Numbered from the stretch's first letter, positions 7,950-17,679 are shown. The stretch is 64,000 bases of DNA from Candidatus Uhrbacteria bacterium (GCA_020854265.1 JADZFU010000001.1:1-64000); one strand, 5' to 3'. Notes: generated by a model not told the origin, from the sequence alone. Translations and numbers: made by a program.

Positions 7950-9004
7950 GCGCCGGAGTGTAGCGTATCGGCCAAAAATCCTCCACCAAGACACTCTTCT
8001 CCCAGATACACAACCGCGCTTTGTCCAGGCGCCAAACCCCAAACCGGCTTTTTGAAGCGAATATGCCCATCTTTAATGACGGACGGCACAGGCTCTGCAT
8101 GATAGCGGGTCACGACATCGACCAAGCCATCGGCGGGTAAAGAACCAATCCAATTCGGGTCGATGATGAACGCTTCGGATGAATATAGGAGCGGATGCTC
8201 GCGATCCGGAACGATAATGAGCTGATTTTTTTGTTTGTCTTTTTTGGCCACATACCAAGCCTTGCCGTCTTTGGAAATCTTTATCCCTTGGCGTTGGCCA
8301 ATGGTATATGCGTCGAGACCGTCGTGACGACCAACCACTTCGCCTTCCGGAGTCACGATATCACCGGGTGTCGGAGCGATCTTTTTGCGGAGGAATTCCT
8401 GAAAGTCGAGTTTTCCGATAAAACAGATACCTTGAGAGTCTGGTTTTTGCGCTGTCGGGAGATCGAGTTTTTCTGCAAGTGCGCGGACCTCGGATTTTTT
8501 AAGCGCGCCGATCGGCATGAAGCTTTTTTGTAACACTACATGCGGCACGCGGTGCAGAAAGTAGCTCTGGTCTTTTTCCGGATCAATGCCTTTATATAAC
8601 CGTCCGTCTTTTACCCGTGCATAGTGGCCGGTGGCGACACCGTCATAGCCGAGTTTGAGCGCCGCTTCGAAAAACAATCCGAATTTGATCTCCTCGTTGC
8701 AAAGTACATCCGGATTTGGAGTGATTCCGGATTCATATTCGGCAAACATGCGGTCAAGTACGCGCGCGCGATACTCTTTTTCGAAATCGAAGGTGTGGAG
8801 CGGAATCCCGAGCTTTGCCGCGACGCGCAATGCGTCCCGACGCTCACCGCGCCATTCGCACTCCCCCGTCCACAAATCCTTGGTATCGGACCAGTTTTTG
8901 ATAAATCCGCCGGCAACGTCAAATCCCTGCTCGATCAACAGAGCAGCAGCAACGCTGGAGTCTACTCCGCCGGACATTCCGACAAGGATTTTCATGCGGC
9001 TCAT
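7946..9004 (-). CDS. mnmA: tRNA-specific 2-thiouridylase
   Basis: ATP-dependent sulfur transfer to U34 of tRNA for Lys, Glu and Gln. The 352-residue product carries the PP-loop GMSGGVDSSVAA at the N-terminus, the first catalytic cysteine in DVLCNEEIKFG, and the second in QGICFIGKLDF, followed by a C-terminal beta-barrel domain. Length matches the family. Start 9004 (MSRMKILVG) overlaps the TGA of the upstream deacetylase gene as ATGA; an ATG three codons in, at 8995, is an equal alternative. A tRNA-Lys gene lies elsewhere in the window (anticodon CUU). Confidence 0.95.
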   Translation of the reverse strand: MSRMKILVGMSGGVDSSVAAALLIEQGFDVAGGFIKNWSDTKDLWTGECEWRGERRDALRVAAKLGIPLHTFDFEKEYRARVLDRMFAEYESGITPNPDVLCNEEIKFGLFFEAALKLGYDGVATGHYARVKDGRLYKGIDPEKDQSYFLHRVPHVVLQKSFMPIGALKKSEVRALAEKLDLPTAQKPDSQGICFIGKLDFQEFLRKKIAPTPGDIVTPEGEVVGRHDGLDAYTIGQRQGIKISKDGKAWYVAKKDKQKNQLIIVPDREHPLLYSSEAFIIDPNWIGSLPADGLVDVVTRYHAEPVPSVIKDGHIRFKKPVWGLAPGQSAVVYLGEECLGGGFLADTLHSGA

Positions 9005-9909
9005 TTACCATGTTCACGGTACCGGTCAAGGGTACGGACCAAATCCGTGTCCTGATTTATCTGGATCCGGCGGAGATGGTACCGCGTGCTGGTCGAGTGG
9101 ACTGCGCCCGGCCCGATTGAAAAACCCAGCGCGTACCCCGCATCACGGACTTCGCGTTCGATTTGTGCCGAAGAGTATCCATACGGATACGCGATCGTTT
9201 GTATCGGGTGGCCGAGCAAATCTTCCAAATCGCGCTTGGAACCGGATATCTCGCTCGAACGACGGTCTCCGCCATAGCGGGTAAGAGCTGCATGACTCCT
9301 CGTATGCGAACCGATGGTGATAATTCCGCTTTGATCAACTTCGCGAATTTGATCGGCTGTCATGTACCCGTTCAATTTCATCGAGTCGGTGATGATAAAA
9401 AACGTCGCTTTCAAATCGAGGCGCTTGAGCACTGGAAACGCCTCGGTGAAATGCTCGCGATGTCCGTCATCCAAGGTAATGAGAACCGGTTTTTCAGGAA
9501 ACCCTCGGGTGGAAGTCGTAATTGCGTATATCAAATCATCGGGCGTAATCGGCGTATAGCCCGCGTCTTTCAAGGCCTGCATTTGACTGGCAAAAACATC
9601 GGGCGTGACCGAATATAAACGCTCTTTCGAATTAAACCACGGCCGGTGTGCACGTATATGGTGATACATCACGATCGGAACGATCACCGTACCGGACGCG
9701 TACGAGCCGGAAGGCTCAAGACTGAAGGACGGCTCCGGTTCGCGGATGGCACAATTGGGCCACGCTCGGCAGACATACTCATCAAATGATGCGTTTATCG
9801 CGAGCGGCGATGGCGCCGTCAGAAAACTATTGTAGACCTGATATAGCACGAATATGCCGGCGAGCGTCGACACGAAAAGTATAAAGACACCGATAAAAAT
9901 TTTTCGCAT
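9001..9909 (-). CDS. Polysaccharide deacetylase (NodB family), membrane-anchored
   Basis: A 302-residue envelope enzyme that probably removes acetyl groups from peptidoglycan or a surface polysaccharide. An N-terminal membrane anchor or uncleaved signal (residues 5-28) precedes a linker and the NodB domain. The metal and catalytic motifs are visible: ITLDDGH (motif 1, Asp-Asp), SHTRSH (motif 2, His-x3-His) and IAYPYG (motif 3). It lies 6 nt after rlmN and overlaps mnmA. In the same transcript are D,D-carboxypeptidase, L,D-transpeptidase and UppP, consistent with a peptidoglycan substrate. Confidence 0.88.
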   Translation of the reverse strand: MRKIFIGVFILFVSTLAGIFVLYQVYNSFLTAPSPLAINASFDEYVCRAWPNCAIREPEPSFSLEPSGSYASGTVIVPIVMYHHIRAHRPWFNSKERLYSVTPDVFASQMQALKDAGYTPITPDDLIYAITTSTRGFPEKPVLITLDDGHREHFTEAFPVLKRLDLKATFFIITDSMKLNGYMTADQIREVDQSGIITIGSHTRSHAALTRYGGDRRSSEISGSKRDLEDLLGHPIQTIAYPYGYSSAQIEREVRDAGYALGFSIGPGAVHSTSTRYHLRRIQINQDTDLVRTLDRYREHGK

Positions 9910-9915
9910 GAACGG

Positions 9916-10986
9916 CTAGGCTTTCTGGCGGACGACGCGAACAGCATCCAGACCCTGTTTGGTTTCGCCTCCAACTTCTTGAACGGCAAGCTGTCCACAG
10001 GCCGCATCAATATCTTCGCCGAAGGTGATCCGATGCGTGGCAGGCACGCCCAATTCATGCAACTGGTGCACGAATGCGATGCGCTCGGCTTTACCGGTGG
10101 CATCAAACAGCTCCGTCGGATGGTATTTTATCACGTTTACATGCACGAGCCGGTAATCCGGACCAAGAAGATCGGCCAAAGCCTGCGCATCCTCTATACG
10201 GTCATTTACGCCTTTCAAGAGCAGATACTCAAACATGACCTTGCGATTGGTTTTTTCCATGTAGGTCTTGATGGCAGGCATGAGCTTGGATAACGGATAC
10301 GCCTGATTGACCGGCATGAACTTGCTTCGGACCTCATCGGTGCCCGCATGAATGGAGATTGCGAGATTCACTTGAAGATCTTCATCTGCAAGCTTGAGGA
10401 TGCCTGGCACGATTCCGCACGTGGAAATACTCATGTGGCGTGCGCCGAGATTGAATCCGTCATGATCGTTCAGAATGCGGAGAGCGGACATCACATTATC
10501 GTAGTTGGCAAAAGGCTCGCCCATTCCCATGAGCACGACATTAGTTACGCGTTCATTTTTAGGTTTTAACCAGCGCGCGTAGTAAATAACCTGCTCGACA
10601 ATTTCCATTGCGCTCAGATTACGCTTCACGCCCATGGTTCCGGTGGCGCAGAAGGCACAGGCCATGGCGCACCCGACTTGCGATGAAACGCATACGGTAT
10701 TGCGGCCGTCTTCATGACGCATGAGAACGGCTTCGATTTTTTTACCATCGCGGCAGGAAAATAATGTTTTCACCGTATCGCCGTTGGGGGCCTCGAGGGT
10801 TTTTACCGGCTCAAGCTCGTTCCATGGGATACGGGCTTCCGCTGCTTCCCGAAGTGCCTTGGACCATGTCGTGACTCCGTCCCAGGCAGGCACAAAATCG
10901 ACAAAGAACGCCTGTCTGACTTGCGACAGGCGGAATTTTGGCTCTCCCCGTTCTTGAAGGAAGGCTTCAAGGGCTTGTATATCCAT
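9916..10986 (-). CDS. rlmN: Dual-specificity RNA methyltransferase RlmN
   Basis: Radical-SAM enzyme that methylates C2 of A2503 in 23S rRNA and A37 in some tRNAs. The 356-residue product has the Cys-x3-Cys-x2-Cys cluster motif at residues 106, 110 and 113 (CAMACAFCATG), the SAM-binding MGMGEPFANYDNV segment, and a C-terminal DAACGQL that contains the conserved methylated cysteine. Length is typical. It is 6 nt from each neighbour in the operon. Confidence 0.96.
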   Translation of the reverse strand: MDIQALEAFLQERGEPKFRLSQVRQAFFVDFVPAWDGVTTWSKALREAAEARIPWNELEPVKTLEAPNGDTVKTLFSCRDGKKIEAVLMRHEDGRNTVCVSSQVGCAMACAFCATGTMGVKRNLSAMEIVEQVIYYARWLKPKNERVTNVVLMGMGEPFANYDNVMSALRILNDHDGFNLGARHMSISTCGIVPGILKLADEDLQVNLAISIHAGTDEVRSKFMPVNQAYPLSKLMPAIKTYMEKTNRKVMFEYLLLKGVNDRIEDAQALADLLGPDYRLVHVNVIKYHPTELFDATGKAERIAFVHQLHELGVPATHRITFGEDIDAACGQLAVQEVGGETKQGLDAVRVVRQKA

Positions 10987-10992
10987 GAAAAA

Positions 10993-12105
10993 TTAATCCG
11001 CCAGTTCAAGCTCCTGCAGCTTGGCGAGCGTGGCGGGACCGATCACTCCATACCCCGAATCTCCGTTTTTGGCAATCCCATGCTTGAGCTGGAACTTGCG
11101 GACGGCTTCGCGCGTAAGAGGCCCGAAAAATCCAGTCACGCGGCCGTCGGGATATACGGTTTTATCTTGTGCAAGAAGCTTTTGAGCCCATGAAACATGC
11201 GTGCTGGTCATGCCGTATGACATATAAGGACGATCTATGGCCGTGAAGCGGGCCGGATCGGACCACGCCCACTCCGCCATACGTTTTGCAGATTCGAAAG
11301 ATGCGGACGTGGATTGCGCTCCCAAAACAATCACCAGAACCTCCTTTTGCTTATCAGGTTTTCCGTTTGCATCTACCGGCCGGAGCTGGGCCGCAAGATT
11401 GTATTTTGCTTCCGGCAAATATCCGGTTTTTGCACCAATGAGCCAAACATCATCGTCCAGTAAAAATGGAAGGTTGGTACTCTTGATGACGCGTTCTTCT
11501 CCGGTAGACGGAATTTTGTATGTGTAATTATAACGTTGGGATGCGTCGACGATGAGCGGTTCGGCAAATGCGGCAGCCGCGATTTTTGCCATGTCGGAGG
11601 CTGTCGTGACATTTTTTGGACTGATGCCGGAGCTATCTACGAATTTTGATGAGGTTGATTTCAAATTCTTTGCCTTCGCATTCATGGCAGCAATGAAAGC
11701 GGATGTGCCCAGTCCGGAATTACGCGTCATGGAATTGGCAGCATTGTTGGCGCTGGATACAAGGCTGGCATACCACAAGTCGCGCAAGGGCAGCTTCGTT
11801 CCAACATTCACTCGCAACCGCCCGCCGCCGACTTCGTCTGCATTCGCAATGGATACGGTTTTATTCCAGTTCGGGTTCCGGTCGAGCATGGTCAAAGCCT
11901 GTACCAGTTTTGTAAGGCTGGCCGCAGGATGGACCTTATCCGGTTTGAACGAATAAAAGATTTTGCCGTTTCGCGGAGAAAGGATGATGGCGGATGCGAA
12001 TTCATTTTCTTTTGGCGTGTAAGCCTGCGCATGCGCGAAAGGAACCGGCTGTGCAAGCAGGATTGATAACGCCAAAAACGGCACGATGAAGCGGGGTCGG
12101 ATCAT
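10993..12105 (-). CDS. D-alanyl-D-alanine carboxypeptidase (S11) with peptidoglycan-binding domain
   Basis: Trims the terminal D-Ala of peptidoglycan stem peptides. The 370-residue product has a signal peptide (1-27, AHAQA), the penicillin-binding triad SLTK (Ser63-Lys66), SAN (118-120) and KTG (226-228), then a C-terminal helical peptidoglycan-binding-1 domain (about 300-370, VIGPATLAKLQEL). The fused cell-wall-binding domain replaces the membrane-anchoring C-terminal helix usual in DacA-type enzymes. It abuts the L,D-transpeptidase gene directly (start 12105, upstream stop at 12106), implying translational coupling. Confidence 0.92.
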   Translation of the reverse strand: MIRPRFIVPFLALSILLAQPVPFAHAQAYTPKENEFASAIILSPRNGKIFYSFKPDKVHPAASLTKLVQALTMLDRNPNWNKTVSIANADEVGGGRLRVNVGTKLPLRDLWYASLVSSANNAANSMTRNSGLGTSAFIAAMNAKAKNLKSTSSKFVDSSGISPKNVTTASDMAKIAAAAFAEPLIVDASQRYNYTYKIPSTGEERVIKSTNLPFLLDDDVWLIGAKTGYLPEAKYNLAAQLRPVDANGKPDKQKEVLVIVLGAQSTSASFESAKRMAEWAWSDPARFTAIDRPYMSYGMTSTHVSWAQKLLAQDKTVYPDGRVTGFFGPLTREAVRKFQLKHGIAKNGDSGYGVIGPATLAKLQELELAD

Positions 12106-12861
12106 TTACCGTTCAATAATAACAGGCGTGCCAACAGGAGCCCAGTCGTACATCTCTTTCGCCGGACCTACTCCAAGACGGACGCACCCGTGACTCGCCG
12201 GCCGGCCGAGATGATTTTTTCCTTCTTTGTAACCGCCCGGCCACTCGGGAAGCTCGTGGATTCCGTGTCCGCGATAAGTGAATGCCATCCAATACGGCAT
12301 CCAAAGACCGAATGATCTGGACCAAGCGCGCGGATGCTTGTTGATAACTTTGAATGTACCGACTGGTGTGGGAGTTTTTGGCAGTCCGCCAGAAATCGGA
12401 TATGAAGCGAGCACAACTCCAGCCACGCGCTTTTCCATACGCTGATCGGATAAATCGATACGAATGGTTTTTTGAAGCCGGATATCGCCCGTAGAAGTTG
12501 GCGACCAAGCCGAAACAACCTCTTCTCCGTCTTTATATCCGTCTCCATCCGTATCGATATTTGTCGGATCAACGCCGAACACCAACTCCAAACGGTCTGC
12601 TAACCCGTCTTTATCAGAGTCTTCGTCTTTTATTTTGGTATTTTTTGCTACCGGACTCCACCCTGCGAGAATTTCCTGACGATCATTTTTCCCATCACCG
12701 TCGGTATCGGCAAGTGCGAGATCGGTTTTGAAAACATGGAGCTCCCATTCATCGGGAATGCCGTCCAAATCGCTGTCGGTTAAAGGAGCGGCCCATGCCG
12801 CTGCCGGGAGTACGAGCGCTATGAATAGCGCGCTAGGTAAGAATCGTAACCGCACAAGCAA
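12106..12861 (-). CDS. L,D-transpeptidase (YkuD) with thrombospondin type 3 calcium repeats
   Basis: Predicted to form 3-3 peptidoglycan cross-links or attach proteins to the wall. The 251-residue product has a signal peptide (1-24), then three Asp-rich TSP3/EF-hand-like repeats (about residues 28-115, e.g. DSDLDGIPDEWE, DTDGDGKNDRQE, DTDGDGYKDGEE), then a YkuD domain from about 130. Catalytic motif residues are His202 in HGIHE and His224-Gly-Cys226 in SHGCVRL. Fusion of calcium-binding repeats to YkuD is unusual and suggests calcium-dependent stability or localisation. It overlaps uppP by 29 nt. Confidence 0.9.
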   Translation of the reverse strand: MLVRLRFLPSALFIALVLPAAAWAAPLTDSDLDGIPDEWELHVFKTDLALADTDGDGKNDRQEILAGWSPVAKNTKIKDEDSDKDGLADRLELVFGVDPTNIDTDGDGYKDGEEVVSAWSPTSTGDIRLQKTIRIDLSDQRMEKRVAGVVLASYPISGGLPKTPTPVGTFKVINKHPRAWSRSFGLWMPYWMAFTYRGHGIHELPEWPGGYKEGKNHLGRPASHGCVRLGVGPAKEMYDWAPVGTPVIIER

Positions 12862-13648
12862 GGATAAAACGATAGACTACGAATCCATCATACCTGCGTT
12901 TTGCGACAAATGAAAGCAGGAAGCGGATTGCGAACAATCCGAACAAAAGTGCTGACAAAAAACCGGCTATCAACAATACAAAACCTCCGTCCGGCAATCC
13001 GGTACTGGCAATCTCATACGCACCATGCAAACCAGCCAATGCGGTGATCGGGATGCTAAGCAAAAAGGAAAAACGGGCTGCTGCAGTTCGTGATAATCCA
13101 GAGAATAAGCCGGCGGAAATCGTGATACCGGAACGGCTTGTCCCAGGAAACAAGGCGAGCGGCTGGGCAAAGCCAATGGCCAATGCCTGCTTCCAGCTTA
13201 TCTTGGTTAGATTTTCGAGACGCGAGCCTTTTTCGGATGCCCGATCGGCTGCAAATAGGACAATGCCCCAGACCACGAGATTCAGGGCGACAAAAAAACC
13301 GCTACGCAGATTTGCCTCGATCCAGTCATTGGCGAGCAGAGCGATAAGTGCGGCGGGTACGGTGGCTGCCAGAATTTTAAGTCCGAATCCCCTCGCCTCA
13401 TCGGCCTCTTTTCCGGTTCCGACTGCTGCACGAAAGAGCACAATCAAATCTTCGCGGAAGAACCAAAGCAATGCTCCAAGTGTTCCGAGATGCAGAACCG
13501 TATCAAATGCGAGTCCTTGGTCAGGCCATCCAAACAGAATGGGAACAAGAATAAGGTGTCCGCTCGATGATACCGGAAAAAACTCGGCCAAGCCTTGCAC
13601 GGCACCGAGAACAATACCTCGCAGAAGATCGAAAAATAGTTCGTTCAT
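12833..13648 (-). CDS. uppP: Undecaprenyl-diphosphatase
   Basis: Integral membrane enzyme that recycles the lipid carrier of cell-wall synthesis. The 271-residue, multi-pass product contains the family signatures GLAEFFPVSSSGHLIL near the N-terminus (Glu-rich motif 1) and FPGTSRSGITI (motif 2, PGxSRSG). Length matches BacA/UppP. It overlaps the hydrolase gene upstream by 4 nt and the transpeptidase gene downstream by 29 nt. Confidence 0.95.
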   Translation of the reverse strand: MNELFFDLLRGIVLGAVQGLAEFFPVSSSGHLILVPILFGWPDQGLAFDTVLHLGTLGALLWFFREDLIVLFRAAVGTGKEADEARGFGLKILAATVPAALIALLANDWIEANLRSGFFVALNLVVWGIVLFAADRASEKGSRLENLTKISWKQALAIGFAQPLALFPGTSRSGITISAGLFSGLSRTAAARFSFLLSIPITALAGLHGAYEIASTGLPDGGFVLLIAGFLSALLFGLFAIRFLLSFVAKRRYDGFVVYRFILACAVTILT

Positions 13649-14283
13649 AGATCATTCACTATATCTGCCATCCAGTTTGCACACATGACCATTGTTTTCG
13701 GATGCGACTCGAACATGTTTGTACCATGACCGGCGTTTTGGAGTAACTCGCTGTTTTTATCCTGAATTCGCGCGTGCTTCATAAGCATATATACCGCATC
13801 GGCGCTTTCTTGATCATCCCCTTCCGAAGCCATGAAAAACAGCGATTGCGTATCTTTCAGTTTTTCGACGGCATCTAGAGTCGGGACTCCATGGTATGTC
13901 AATCCGGGCGATAGCAGCACACCGGCGATCAGTTCCGGATTTTTTGCCATGGCCCGTAAGGCGAGATTTGCACCAATTGAAGCTCCCGCAATCCCGTGGG
14001 GAGGAGTCCCTTTATCGCCCATCCACGCGAGAGCCGCATCGACATCCTGCTGCATCTCGCTCGCGTCTTGTTTTTGCTCGCCGCCGCTTTCACCGTGACC
14101 GCGCAGATCTATGGCTAGCGATGCAATCCCACGCTCGTCCAAAAGAGCTTGGAATGGAGTCCAGCTCTCTTTTGTCGCCGGCCACATGTGCAGCAAAAGC
14201 ACGGATGATTTGGCGGATTCGGGAGCCGACCAGTTTCCGACAATATTCAAACCGTCTTTTGTGGTCAAAGTGATCCGCTCCAT
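13645..14283 (-). CDS. Alpha/beta hydrolase
   Basis: A 212-residue cytoplasmic serine hydrolase. The oxyanion-side HMWPATKESW, DLRGHGES, the nucleophile elbow GASIGAN, and a C-terminal His in NAGHGTNMF are all visible, giving Ser-Asp-His geometry. No signal peptide. Substrate unknown: the fold covers esterases, dienelactone hydrolases and acyl transferases. It lies 3 nt after the VirD4-like ATPase gene and overlaps uppP by 4 nt. Confidence 0.8.
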   Translation of the reverse strand: MERITLTTKDGLNIVGNWSAPESAKSSVLLLHMWPATKESWTPFQALLDERGIASLAIDLRGHGESGGEQKQDASEMQQDVDAALAWMGDKGTPPHGIAGASIGANLALRAMAKNPELIAGVLLSPGLTYHGVPTLDAVEKLKDTQSLFFMASEGDDQESADAVYMLMKHARIQDKNSELLQNAGHGTNMFESHPKTMVMCANWMADIVNDL

Positions 14284-14286
14284 ACC

Positions 14287-16341
14287 TTAGTCGAATTGTA
14301 CGCGCTGGCCAGGGGCAACGGGTTTTGACGGCGTATTGGATGGACTTGGTGCGGCGGACTGGCCGGATGCGCCATGCGGGCGATGACGGCGGCGTTTTGG
14401 TTTATCACCAGCCTGTTTTTCGAGCGATTGCTTGTGGAGATCAACCGGTTTGTCTTTGGTTTTGAGAATCGAAGTCAGAAGATCTTCATCTTCATCCCGC
14501 GTTGAAACAATTTTTGGCTTGTTTTCTTGGATGATACGCGGCTTGTTGGAAGGTGGCGGAACCTGCCCCTTGTGTGAAAACGAGCCCTCGGGAGGATCCC
14601 CGATTTCGGATGCAGTCTCCGGCGGGAGCGGCGCTTTGCGCAGAACCTTGATCCCGCTCTGTTTGCTTTTGCGTTCCTCGGCAACGATCGGACGGCACTC
14701 CGAACAATACATCGGACGGGATGGATCAAGCTGAATGGCGAGCTCAAACGTTTTTCCGCAACGCGAACAAGTGTGTTTGAAGGCAGGGCGCTGCTTTTTT
14801 GGCACCTGGGTCATTCCGGCACGGATTGCCTCCAGTTTTTCTGGCTTGATCACCAAATATTCGCTCGTGTCGTTTTGCGCAGCCTCGAGTTCCTCTTCGG
14901 ATTTGATCTCCGGATATTTGAAGGCCGTGCTCGCTGCGGCCGCTTCCAAAATTTTTGGCATCGGTGCAGGGACCGAAGGCGCATCTGGTGCTGGCGCCGT
15001 TGTCGCGTCTGACAAGAATGAACCGGATCCAGGCGCGGACGTCTCCATACCGCTCCATTTAAGAACCTTTTCTTCGATGATTGCACGCGGCTCGGCGTAA
15101 CGCTCCCGGCTGACGGCGATGACTTTTTCTGCATTGTTGGTAATGGTTGCAATCGGAGGCAGACTGCGCGCGGAAAACGGAGGCGTCGCGACGCCATCCA
15201 CCATGAGTTTGAGATACATTTCGAATTTGGCGAGATTGACCAAATCCTCCGGCGTAAAGGTCGGCATGAACTCGGTTTCCATTTTTTCCGCATCGGCTGC
15301 GCCGACTCGCATCACGATAAGGGTGCCGACGTTACCGAAAATAGCGGCCGCGACTTCTTCTTCGAGCTGCTCGATGTATTGGTGCGCAACGATGAGATTC
15401 AATTTATATTTACGCGCTTCGGACAGGATATTCGCAAAGGATTCGTTGGCGAAGTTTTGGAACTCGTCGACATAGCAGTAAAAATCCTTGCGCTCCTCCG
15501 CTTTCATGTTTTGACGTTCCTGTGCTGCAAGCTGGATCTTGGTCACCAACATGCCTCCAAGCAAGCGCATATTATCTTCTCCGATACGTCCTTTGGCCAA
15601 ATTAACGATGAGGATTTTCTCATCGTCCATAATACGCCGCAGATTAATGGTTGATTTTACCTGCGCCACGATATTTCGGATGATGGAGGACGACAAAAAC
15701 TGTCCGACTTTATTTTGAACCGGAGCAATCGCTTCGGTGGCGTATTTTTCGGACCATGCAGCAAACTCCTGTACCCAGAAAAGCTTGACCACGGGATCGC
15801 GTACTTTGGCGACCACTCGCGTCCGAAAATCCTTGTCGACCAAGAGGCGGTTAATACCCAGCAAGGTTGCACCCGGATAATCAAGCAAAGCCGAGACGCA
15901 ATTTTGGAGAATGTACTCCATACGCGCCGACCAGACATCAGGCCAGATTTTTTTGAATACCCCCATCAGCCCGTCACGGATTAGGTGTTTTTGGGCATCG
16001 TTTTCGGTTTCGAGGATATTGAAGCCCATCGGATAATCCATGTCGGCCGGATTGAAATAAATCACGTCATTGATGCGGCTTGACGGAATATAGTCAATCA
16101 TTTTTTCGGCCGTGTCTCCGTGCGGATCGATGTAGCAGCAGCCATGCCCATTGATAATGTCCTGCAAAATCAAATTTTCGAGCAAGGTCGTTTTTCCCAT
16201 GCCGGTTTTACCGATGACATACATGTGGCGGCGGCGGTCATCCGTTTTGATTCCAAAACGCCGGCGCTGGTTTCGAAAATTCGTCTCGCCGAAGAGCGTG
16301 ATCAGGTTTTCATGTTCGATCCTCTTTTCTTCTGGGGTCAT
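14287..16341 (-). CDS. VirD4/TraG-like (HerA/FtsK superfamily) secretion ATPase with zinc ribbon
   Basis: A 684-residue P-loop ATPase related to type IV secretion coupling proteins. Walker A is GKTGMGKT (44-51); Walker B is the DFYCYVDEFQNF segment near residue 290; an arginine/sensor region EARKYKLNLIVAHQYIEQL follows. The catalytic part ends near 420, then a Pro/Ala-rich linker, a four-cysteine zinc ribbon (CSRCGKTFEL and YCSECRP), and a basic disordered tail. There is no N-terminal membrane anchor; the preceding gene, 3 nt away, encodes a membrane protein that could supply it. No relaxase, VirB4 or pilin gene is present here, so a conjugation role is not established. Confidence 0.8.
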   Translation of the reverse strand: MTPEEKRIEHENLITLFGETNFRNQRRRFGIKTDDRRRHMYVIGKTGMGKTTLLENLILQDIINGHGCCYIDPHGDTAEKMIDYIPSSRINDVIYFNPADMDYPMGFNILETENDAQKHLIRDGLMGVFKKIWPDVWSARMEYILQNCVSALLDYPGATLLGINRLLVDKDFRTRVVAKVRDPVVKLFWVQEFAAWSEKYATEAIAPVQNKVGQFLSSSIIRNIVAQVKSTINLRRIMDDEKILIVNLAKGRIGEDNMRLLGGMLVTKIQLAAQERQNMKAEERKDFYCYVDEFQNFANESFANILSEARKYKLNLIVAHQYIEQLEEEVAAAIFGNVGTLIVMRVGAADAEKMETEFMPTFTPEDLVNLAKFEMYLKLMVDGVATPPFSARSLPPIATITNNAEKVIAVSRERYAEPRAIIEEKVLKWSGMETSAPGSGSFLSDATTAPAPDAPSVPAPMPKILEAAAASTAFKYPEIKSEEELEAAQNDTSEYLVIKPEKLEAIRAGMTQVPKKQRPAFKHTCSRCGKTFELAIQLDPSRPMYCSECRPIVAEERKSKQSGIKVLRKAPLPPETASEIGDPPEGSFSHKGQVPPPSNKPRIIQENKPKIVSTRDEDEDLLTSILKTKDKPVDLHKQSLEKQAGDKPKRRRHRPHGASGQSAAPSPSNTPSKPVAPGQRVQFD

Positions 16342-16344
16342 AGT

Positions 16345-17679
16345 CTACGAAAACGGAATGTAGGACGGCGGTTCGGATTTTTTGGATTCGATACGGCGGA
16401 GTGACGGGGCTTTGACCTGCATCAATATCGGGAAGTGCCAGAGTGTTGCCAACTCCTCAACCGAGAGGAAGAACTGTTTTAATCCTTTGCTGCCAGAGCG
16501 CGAACGGTACGCACGAATGAGCTTGCCTTTGCGAACGGCATTACGCTGCTCCTTGAACCACCAGGCATCGCTCTTTAACCCGACGCGCTTGGACTCAGGC
16601 GCAAGCGCCTGCATATTGTACGTATTGATCTGCTTGATAGCACCAATGAATGGAGCCACGAATTTTCCTTTGCTGAAGACTTCTTTTTTACAAACGTATA
16701 CGATGCGGATTTTGCACATGAAGCCGAGCTTGGATGTTTTGCGCTCAACGGCTTCAAGTACCATTTTTTCACCCGGCGAAAGCGCCATCATGCGCGGGAA
16801 CTCTTCTTTTTTATCGCTTTTTGCTGGTGATGCCGAACCACCCATGGCTACGGACACCAAATCTTTGACCACGCCGAGCGGGATCTCGATAAGGCTGTCG
16901 ATCCAAGTTTTTTTAGGCGCCTCTTTGATTCCTTTGAGTTTATTGACGAGTTTTTCAGCCCGTCCTCGGGCCTCTCGCTGGTCGGTCGGGACAATGACGA
17001 TTTGGAACCAAGCCTGCTCCCCTTTTCCAAGACGGGACATGATTTCAAAGACGGCTGCCAACGGATCTTTGAATTCTCCTGAAATTTTATCTTCGAATTC
17101 AAGATAGGTTTTGATCGGGAACGGATCAGGCATGATGGTACGCATCTCGGTTCCCCACATGTCGTATTTTTCGTCCGGATAGTCTGCTGGGACTTTTTTG
17201 GCAAAGTCTTCTACCTCCTCAATTTCTGCATCAGGATACTGTGCATAGATGGAAGCCTCGACGAGATCCCGCATGCCGCGCAGCGAGTGGACATACAGAC
17301 CCACTTCTCCGTCGATGGAAGCGATCTCGACGGAGAGGGCGGCCTGGGTTGCTCCTTTTAACCACGTTTCCGTCCATCCGGCCGGAGAGTGCGCACCCGC
17401 CAGATTCGCAAAAAGGTTTTCGGCTGCTCGACAAGTCTGCTCTGAAGCTTTGGGGATGCTGATGCGGAGCAGGATCCATTCGCGCTTTGCATTTGCCTTG
17501 TTTTGGATATATTCAAGCCAGCCGTATTTGAGCGCCCAAAAGAAGACGAAGACGAATATGATCCATCCGCCGTGCAGGAACAGATAAAGCATCGCCGTTA
17601 GCGGATCGTCGCCGGCGATATTCAAAAATGCGTCGATGTTAAAATTCAGGAACGGTATTGTTCCGAACTCTTCGCCCAT
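16345..17679 (-). CDS. Membrane protein paired with the VirD4-like ATPase
   Basis: A 444-residue protein with one strong membrane segment (about residues 27-50), then a large cytoplasmic region. A coiled segment and several alpha/beta stretches are visible (RAAENLFANLAG, EQAWFQIVIVPTDQREARG, KMVLEAVERKTSKLGFMCKI), but no catalytic motif. The stop is 3 nt before the ATPase start. I infer it anchors or recruits that ATPase at the membrane. It is the first gene of the eleven-gene operon; its ATG lies only 6 nt after a TGG-TATAAT box, predicting a leaderless transcript. No family name assigned. Confidence 0.6.
   Translation of the reverse strand: MGEEFGTIPFLNFNIDAFLNIAGDDPLTAMLYLFLHGGWIIFVFVFFWALKYGWLEYIQNKANAKREWILLRISIPKASEQTCRAAENLFANLAGAHSPAGWTETWLKGATQAALSVEIASIDGEVGLYVHSLRGMRDLVEASIYAQYPDAEIEEVEDFAKKVPADYPDEKYDMWGTEMRTIMPDPFPIKTYLEFEDKISGEFKDPLAAVFEIMSRLGKGEQAWFQIVIVPTDQREARGRAEKLVNKLKGIKEAPKKTWIDSLIEIPLGVVKDLVSVAMGGSASPAKSDKKEEFPRMMALSPGEKMVLEAVERKTSKLGFMCKIRIVYVCKKEVFSKGKFVAPFIGAIKQINTYNMQALAPESKRVGLKSDAWWFKEQRNAVRKGKLIRAYRSRSGSKGLKQFFLSVEELATLWHFPILMQVKAPSLRRIESKKSEPPSYIPFS

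Noticed and set aside
14287..17679. Complete type IV secretion or conjugation system
   Set aside because: Only a VirD4-like ATPase and a membrane partner are present; no relaxase, VirB4, VirB6, VirB10 or pilin gene.
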